A stretch of DNA of 26,359 nt from JBBQVS01 sp038211295 (GTDB taxonomy: Bacteria > Chloroflexota > Ktedonobacteria > Ktedonobacterales > Ktedonobacteraceae). Below, in pieces: positions 22,524-26,359 of the stretch. The notes beneath the pieces are model-generated. The model was not told the origin of the DNA, ran no database searches, and worked only from the letters and a program-made list of their open reading frames with translations. The stretch is taken from assembly GCA_038211295.1 (NCBI GenBank), contig JBBQVS010000058.1, forward strand, positions 1 through 26,359, in the 5' to 3' direction. Both the position numbers and the translations under genes were made by a program. Numbering within the stretch: position 1 is the first letter of the stretch; every line of letters begins with the position of its first letter.

Positions 22524-22973
22524 TTGCCAACAATTAACCAGTTGGTCCGCAAGGGCCGAGCACAAAAACAGAAGAAAGTCAAGGCCCCTGCGCTGTTGTA
22601 CTCGTACAACGCGTTGAAGAACCGTACCTCCCGTCTACGTGGCTCCCCACAGAAGCGTGGTGTGTGTACGCAAGTACGTACTATGAATCCGAAGAAGCCA
22701 AATTCCGCGATGCGTAAGATCGCCCGCGTGCGTTTGAGCAACCAGATGGAGGTCACGGCGTACATTCCAGGTGAGGGCCACAACTTGCAAGAACACTCAG
22801 TGGTACTCATTCGCGGTGGTCGCGTAAAAGACCTGCCAAGCGTGCGTTACCACATCGTTCGCGGCACATTGGACAGCGATGGCGTAACCAAGCGTCGTCG
22901 AGGTCGCTCCAAGTATGGCGCGAAACGTCCAAAGCCCGGTCAGGTGGCAGCACCAACTAAGGGCAAGCGTTAA
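22524..22973 (+). CDS. rpsL: Ribosomal protein S12
   Basis: 149 residues from a TTG start (MPTINQLVRKGRAQ), with GGGAGG and 8 bases of spacing upstream; the reading frame extends back to 22455, but that part is not S12-like. S12 sits at the decoding centre of the 30S subunit. The loop residues Lys57-Lys58 (PKKPNSA) and Lys102-Asp103 (GGRVKDLP), targets of streptomycin-resistance changes in other bacteria, are wild type. Residues 25-40 form the extra segment seen in the longer S12 type of Firmicutes and relatives, and a basic tail follows KYGAKRPK. It is followed by a 447-base gap before rpsG. Confidence 0.97.
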   Translation: MPTINQLVRKGRAQKQKKVKAPALLYSYNALKNRTSRLRGSPQKRGVCTQVRTMNPKKPNSAMRKIARVRLSNQMEVTAYIPGEGHNLQEHSVVLIRGGRVKDLPSVRYHIVRGTLDSDGVTKRRRGRSKYGAKRPKPGQVAAPTKGKR

Positions 22974-23420
22974 ACCGCCCATTCACGATCTGTAGAGATA
23001 TAACAACTTGTCGTATCTTTACCCGATACCACCTGAACGCCTTCAGGTCCGTCGGTTATCACACATCACGAGCAGAGAGCATCTAAGAACTAGCATCGCT
23101 TTCCGCTTGTGAAAGTCGGATATCCTCCTTTCAAGGAAAGGTGTCCGCGTGTAGGCGTCCGTAGGAGATTGCGAGGCACTGCCCCTCAGTCGAATCGACG
23201 CCTTTTCTAGTGCCTGTCGTTTGAGCAGAATTACGCCATTGCGAATAGGCGAAGCGCAATAAGCGGCTGCTCCTCCCGCTCGTAGTCGGCAAGAACTATG
23301 ATGGAACGATCAGTACGGAAAACCAGACTCAACGCTAAACGCAGCCAGGGGGGCTGGTGTCATGCAGCAGCACATTGCTGTAGAGACCAGTAAACCCATG
23401 AGTTGATGAGGAGAAAAACC
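22974..23420 (+). promoter_or_regulatory. 447-base hairpin-rich spacer between rpsL and rpsG
   Basis: No credible coding frame is seen. Hairpins in order are ACCTGAA/TTCAGGT with a 4-base loop (23031-23048), CCTTT/AAAGG (around 23128-23142), AGGCGTC/GACGCCT (23153-23203, with an inner GAGG/CCTC) followed by TTT, ATTGCG/CGCAAT (around 23236-23264), and CAGCA/TGCTG (around 23366-23378). It may contain a small structured RNA, an attenuator or a leader for rpsG-fusA. No clear promoter is visible. I could not match it to SRP RNA, tmRNA or 6S RNA. Confidence 0.5.
23153..23206 (+). terminator. Terminator-like hairpin inside the rpsL-rpsG spacer
   Basis: AGGCGTC (23153-23159) pairs with GACGCCT (23197-23203), enclosing a small inner stem GAGG/CCTC, and is followed by TTTCTAG. 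The long 37-base loop and short T run make it weak. It could attenuate transcription leaving rpsL or end a small RNA. Confidence 0.35.
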
Positions 23421-23891
23421 TTGCCAAGACGTAGAAAAGTAGTGCATCGGCCCGATGTGCCTGATGCGCGATACAAGAGCCGAAACGTGGCTCGCTTCAT
23501 GAATAAGTTGATGCTTGATGGCAAGCGCAGCCTCGCCGAACGCATCATCTATGACGCCTTTGACGCGATTGAAGCAAAGCAGAAGCGAGCACCTTTGGAA
23601 GTGTTCGAGCAGGCATTGAAGAACACCACACCTACAACTGAAGTCAAGCCCCGCCGTGTCGGTGGCTCGACCTATCAGGTTCCGGTAGAAATTCGCCGAG
23701 ACCGTGGCAACACGCTGGCGATGCGCTGGCTCGTTCGTTCTGCGCGTTCTCGTACTGGAAGATCGATGGCGGAGAAACTCGCCAATGAGCTAATGGATGC
23801 TGCGGCGGGTCAGGGCGCAACCATTAAGAAACGTGAAGAGACCCATAAGATGGCGGATTCTAACAGAGCATTCGCTCATTATCGCTGGTAA
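23421..23891 (+). CDS. rpsG: Ribosomal protein S7
   Basis: 156 residues, the usual S7 length, if translation starts at the TTG at 23421 (MPRRRKVVHRPDVPDARYKS), which has GAGGAG 7 bases upstream. In-frame ATG and TTG codons at 23403-23406 precede the ribosome site and are rejected. S7 nucleates assembly of the 30S head by binding 16S rRNA. Typical stretches are NKLMLDGKRSLAERIIYDAF, EVKPRRVGGSTYQVPVEI and RWLVRSARSRTGRSMAEKLANELMDAA. fusA begins 9 bases after the stop. Confidence 0.98.
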   Translation: MPRRRKVVHRPDVPDARYKSRNVARFMNKLMLDGKRSLAERIIYDAFDAIEAKQKRAPLEVFEQALKNTTPTTEVKPRRVGGSTYQVPVEIRRDRGNTLAMRWLVRSARSRTGRSMAEKLANELMDAAAGQGATIKKREETHKMADSNRAFAHYRW

Positions 23892-23900
23892 AAAGATATC

Positions 23901-25976
23901 ATGGCAAGAGATTTTCAACTCGAAAAAACGAGGAATATTGGTATCATTGCTCACATTGACGCTGGCAAAACTACCACAACCGAGCGCATTCTCTTCTACA
24001 CCAAGAAGATTCACCGCATCGGCGAGGTACATGAAGGTGCCGCGACAATGGACTGGATGCCCCAGGAGCAGGAGCGCGGCATTACCATTACGTCAGCCGC
24101 GACGACCTGTTTCTGGCAAGACCATCGTATCAACATCATTGATACGCCTGGACACGTTGACTTTACCGCCGAAGTGGAACGCTCATTGCGCGTTCTCGAC
24201 GGTGGCGTTGTTGTCTTCGACGCGGTTGCTGGCGTAGAGCCACAATCCGAAACCGTCTGGCGACAGGCGAACAAGTACGATGTGCCTCGCATGTGTTTTG
24301 TCAATAAGATGGATCGCACCGGAGCTGACTTCTGGCGTACCGTCGATATGATTCGTGAGCGTCTGGGTGCCGTAGCTGTGCCAATTCAAATTCCGATAGG
24401 TCGTGAAGGCAACTTCAAGGGCTTTATTGACCTGATCGAAAATGAGTCGGTTGTCTTCACTGATGATCTAGGAAACAAGTCAGATCACACCGAAGTTCCA
24501 ACCAGCATGGAAGCCGAGTACAAGCAGCACCGCGAGTACATGATTGAGCGCATTGCGGAGACAGACGAAGAGCTGACACTCAAGTATCTTGAAGGCGAAG
24601 AGATCACAAAAGTAGAGCTTATAAATGCTTTACGTAAGGCAACAATCGCGAATGCACTGGTTCCCGTCCTCTGTGGCACTGCCCTTAAAAACAAAGGTGT
24701 GCAGGCAATGCTGGACGCGGTAATCGCTTACTTGCCATCGCCGCTTGACATTCCCGCACCAACTGGCCTCGACCCTGACACACAGGAGCCAATTGGACGC
24801 GACGTCAACGATGTTGCACCGTTTAGTGCGCTGGTCTTTAAGATTGTCTCCGACCCCTTCGTTGGCAGACTTTCTTACCTGCGCGTCTATTCGGGAATGC
24901 TGACAAAAGGCTCGGCCACTGAGAACACCACAAAAGGTAAACAAGAGCGCGTCGGACGCCTGCTCCGTATGCACGCCAATCACCGCGAAGACATCGACGA
25001 GATTCGCGCTGGTGACATCTGTGCTGCTGTGGGCTTGCGTAATACCTTCACAGGTGATACACTCTCAGATGCACAGCATCCCATTTTATTAGAGTCGATT
25101 GTCTTTCCACGTCCTGTTATCGAGATCGCGATTGAGCCAAAGACACGCGCCGACCAGGATAAAATGGCAATCGCGCTCAACAAGCTCGCGGAAGAAGACC
25201 CCACCTTCCAACTTCACACCGATCTGGACAGTGGTCAGACTATTATCGCGGGTATGGGCGAGCTGCACCTGGATGTTATCGTGGACCGTATGTTCCGCGA
25301 GTTCAAGGTAGAAGCGAACGTGGGTCGACCACAGGTTGCCTATCGCGAGAGCATCACCAAACCTGCACAGGCTCAGGGTAAGCACGTTCGTCAGACTGGC
25401 GGTCATGGTCAGTATGGTGACGTGTGGATTAAAGTGGAGCCAAACGAACGTGGCAAGGGCTTTGAATTCGTCAATGCCATTGTAGGTGGTACTGTTCCAC
25501 GCGAATATATTAAACCTGTCGAGAATGGCATCCGCGAGACATTGGAAAATGGCATCATCGCCGGCTACCCGATGATCGACGTGAAAGCCACACTCTACGA
25601 TGGGTCATATCACGATGTTGACTCGAACGAAATGGCCTTCAAGACCGCTGGTTCTATCGCGATCAAAGAGGCTACACGTAAAGCGAATCCAATTCTGCTC
25701 GAACCTGTGATGCTTGTGGAAGTGACCACCTCAGAGGAATTCTACGGAGATGTCATCGGCGACCTCAATCGACGCCGAGGAACAATCCTGGGAATGGAGA
25801 GCCGTGGAGTGCAACACGTTGTGCGGGGCCATGTTCCCCTTTCCGAGATGTTCGGCTACGTAAATGAACTCCGTTCAATGACAAGCGGGCGGGCGAGCTA
25901 CTCTATGGAGTTCGATCACTACGATCCCGTGCCCAAAAATATTGCTGAAGAAATCGCAGCAAAAGCGTCTCGCTAA
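23901..25976 (+). CDS. fusA: Elongation factor G
   Basis: 691 residues. This GTPase drives ribosomal translocation and, with RRF, subunit recycling. GTP-binding motifs are AHIDAGKTTTTER (17-29), the RGITI switch (59-63), DTPGH (81-85, catalytic His85) and NKMD (135-138). Domain II follows (PFSALVFKIVSDPFVGRLSYLRVYSG), then domain III, the domain IV region GGHGQYGDVWIKVEP and domain V (EPVMLVEVTTSEEFYGDVIGDLNRRRG). The ATG lacks a good ribosome site; it lies 9 bases after rpsG, so translation is probably coupled to S7 synthesis. Confidence 0.99.
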   Translation: MARDFQLEKTRNIGIIAHIDAGKTTTTERILFYTKKIHRIGEVHEGAATMDWMPQEQERGITITSAATTCFWQDHRINIIDTPGHVDFTAEVERSLRVLDGGVVVFDAVAGVEPQSETVWRQANKYDVPRMCFVNKMDRTGADFWRTVDMIRERLGAVAVPIQIPIGREGNFKGFIDLIENESVVFTDDLGNKSDHTEVPTSMEAEYKQHREYMIERIAETDEELTLKYLEGEEITKVELINALRKATIANALVPVLCGTALKNKGVQAMLDAVIAYLPSPLDIPAPTGLDPDTQEPIGRDVNDVAPFSALVFKIVSDPFVGRLSYLRVYSGMLTKGSATENTTKGKQERVGRLLRMHANHREDIDEIRAGDICAAVGLRNTFTGDTLSDAQHPILLESIVFPRPVIEIAIEPKTRADQDKMAIALNKLAEEDPTFQLHTDLDSGQTIIAGMGELHLDVIVDRMFREFKVEANVGRPQVAYRESITKPAQAQGKHVRQTGGHGQYGDVWIKVEPNERGKGFEFVNAIVGGTVPREYIKPVENGIRETLENGIIAGYPMIDVKATLYDGSYHDVDSNEMAFKTAGSIAIKEATRKANPILLEPVMLVEVTTSEEFYGDVIGDLNRRRGTILGMESRGVQHVVRGHVPLSEMFGYVNELRSMTSGRASYSMEFDHYDPVPKNIAEEIAAKASR

Positions 25977-26218
25977 GAGGCGCGATGGGGAAAGAATGGC
26001 ACTCTGCTTCTTTTCCCAGACAATGCAGGCATAAGAGACCTGATAGTTCTATCGGGTCTCGACTCCTCATGTATACCAGTGAGTAACGCATACTTTTTAC
26101 GCTACCTACTCATGTCTGCTCAGTGCCGAATCAGGGAACAGGCCGCCTGAGTTAGTATCTTTTATTGTGCCGCTCGCCACGCGCGATGCACACACAAACA
26201 TAGACCAAGAGGAAGAAA
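25977..26218 (+). other. Spacer between fusA and tuf with two hairpins
   Basis: 242 bases. GGGAAAGAA (25988-25996) pairs with TTCTTTTCCC (26008-26017) with one bulged base. GAGACCTGATAG (26035-26046) pairs with CTATCGGGTCTC (26049-26060) with one G-U, a strong hairpin whose effective loop is GTTC. Neither is followed by a T run. I see no convincing promoter for tuf. Confidence 0.5.
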
Positions 26219-26359
26219 ATGGCAAAGAAGAAATTTGAGCGCAATAAGCCGCACGTAAACGTGGGAACGATTGGACACATCGACCACGGCAAGACCACCC
26301 TGACCGCCGCAATCACCAAAGTGCTGGCGACGATGAGCAACAGCAACAAGTACACGGCG
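26219..26359 (+). CDS. tuf: Elongation factor Tu, N-terminal 47 residues (cut by window end)
   Basis: The frame starts MAKKKFERNKPHVNVGTIGH and contains the P-loop GHIDHGKTT, which delivers aminoacyl-tRNA to the ribosome in complete EF-Tu. AGAGGAAG lies just upstream of the ATG. The gene runs off the right edge. It completes the classical str order rpsL-rpsG-fusA-tuf. Confidence 0.97.
   Translation, partial: MAKKKFERNKPHVNVGTIGHIDHGKTTLTAAITKVLATMSNSNKYTA

Noticed and set aside
22974..23420. SRP RNA, tmRNA or tRNA in the rpsL-rpsG gap
   Set aside because: No SRP tetraloop-region signature, no tmRNA tag frame with tRNA-like ends and no cloverleaf could be found by reading.
1..26359. Mobile elements, prophage or CRISPR arrays
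   Set aside because: No transposase or integrase genes, no terminal repeats and no regularly spaced repeats were found; the window reads as core chromosome.

Overview
The window (about 26.4 kb, mid-50s %GC by eye) is a core-genome segment of a bacterium. The gene content points to Chloroflexota, with class Ktedonobacteria my best guess. The signs are a grpE-dnaJ-hspR heat-shock cluster under an HspR-type (HAIR) operator, a MgtE_N/CBS protein without a membrane domain, a Firmicutes-like long S12, and a beta' subunit with a large clamp insertion but no proteobacterial trigger-loop insertion. The taxonomic call is inference from protein character, not from a search. There are no insertion sequences, CRISPR arrays, rRNA or tRNA genes that I can see.

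Layout. (1) 2-169: the 3' end of an unidentified plus-strand gene. (2) 180-3931, minus strand: a metallo-beta-lactamase-fold hydrolase, then pyrG (CTP synthase), then a PRC/MgtE_N/CBS protein; a strong hairpin lies between the hydrolase and pyrG. (3) 4105-6282, plus strand: a near-consensus promoter with an overlapping HAIR-like operator drives grpE, dnaJ and hspR, ending in a hairpin. HspR probably represses its own operon; dnaK is not here. (4) 6310-12201, minus strand: an OmpR-type response regulator and its histidine kinase, followed by an alcohol-dehydrogenase-like protein with a roughly 290-residue disordered tail that overlaps a membrane-anchored glycoside hydrolase family 3 protein by 4 bases. 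(5) 12352-13817, plus strand: a stand-alone receiver protein and an unidentified multi-pass membrane protein. (6) 13864-26359, plus strand: the transcription/translation block rpoB, rpoC, rpsL, rpsG, fusA and the start of tuf.

The most interesting parts are non-coding. rpoB has a near-perfect promoter about 660 bases upstream and a roughly 620-base leader with several hairpins. The rpoB-rpoC and rpoC-rpsL gaps carry hairpins with the same GGGCGCA/TGCGCCC core. A consensus promoter with a perfect 18-bp palindrome sits across the rpoC stop codon, upstream of rpsL. The rpsL-rpsG gap is 447 bases and hairpin-rich. Together these suggest that the rpoBC/str block is split into separately tuned segments. 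The rplKAJL genes that usually precede rpoB are absent.

Protein-level oddities are a DnaJ with two instead of four zinc-binding repeats, a metallo-beta-lactamase protein with Gly in place of Asp in its HxHxDH motif, the dehydrogenase with a long tail, and a beta' clamp insertion of about 190 residues. All coordinates of motifs were read by hand; no alignment, folding or database search was run.
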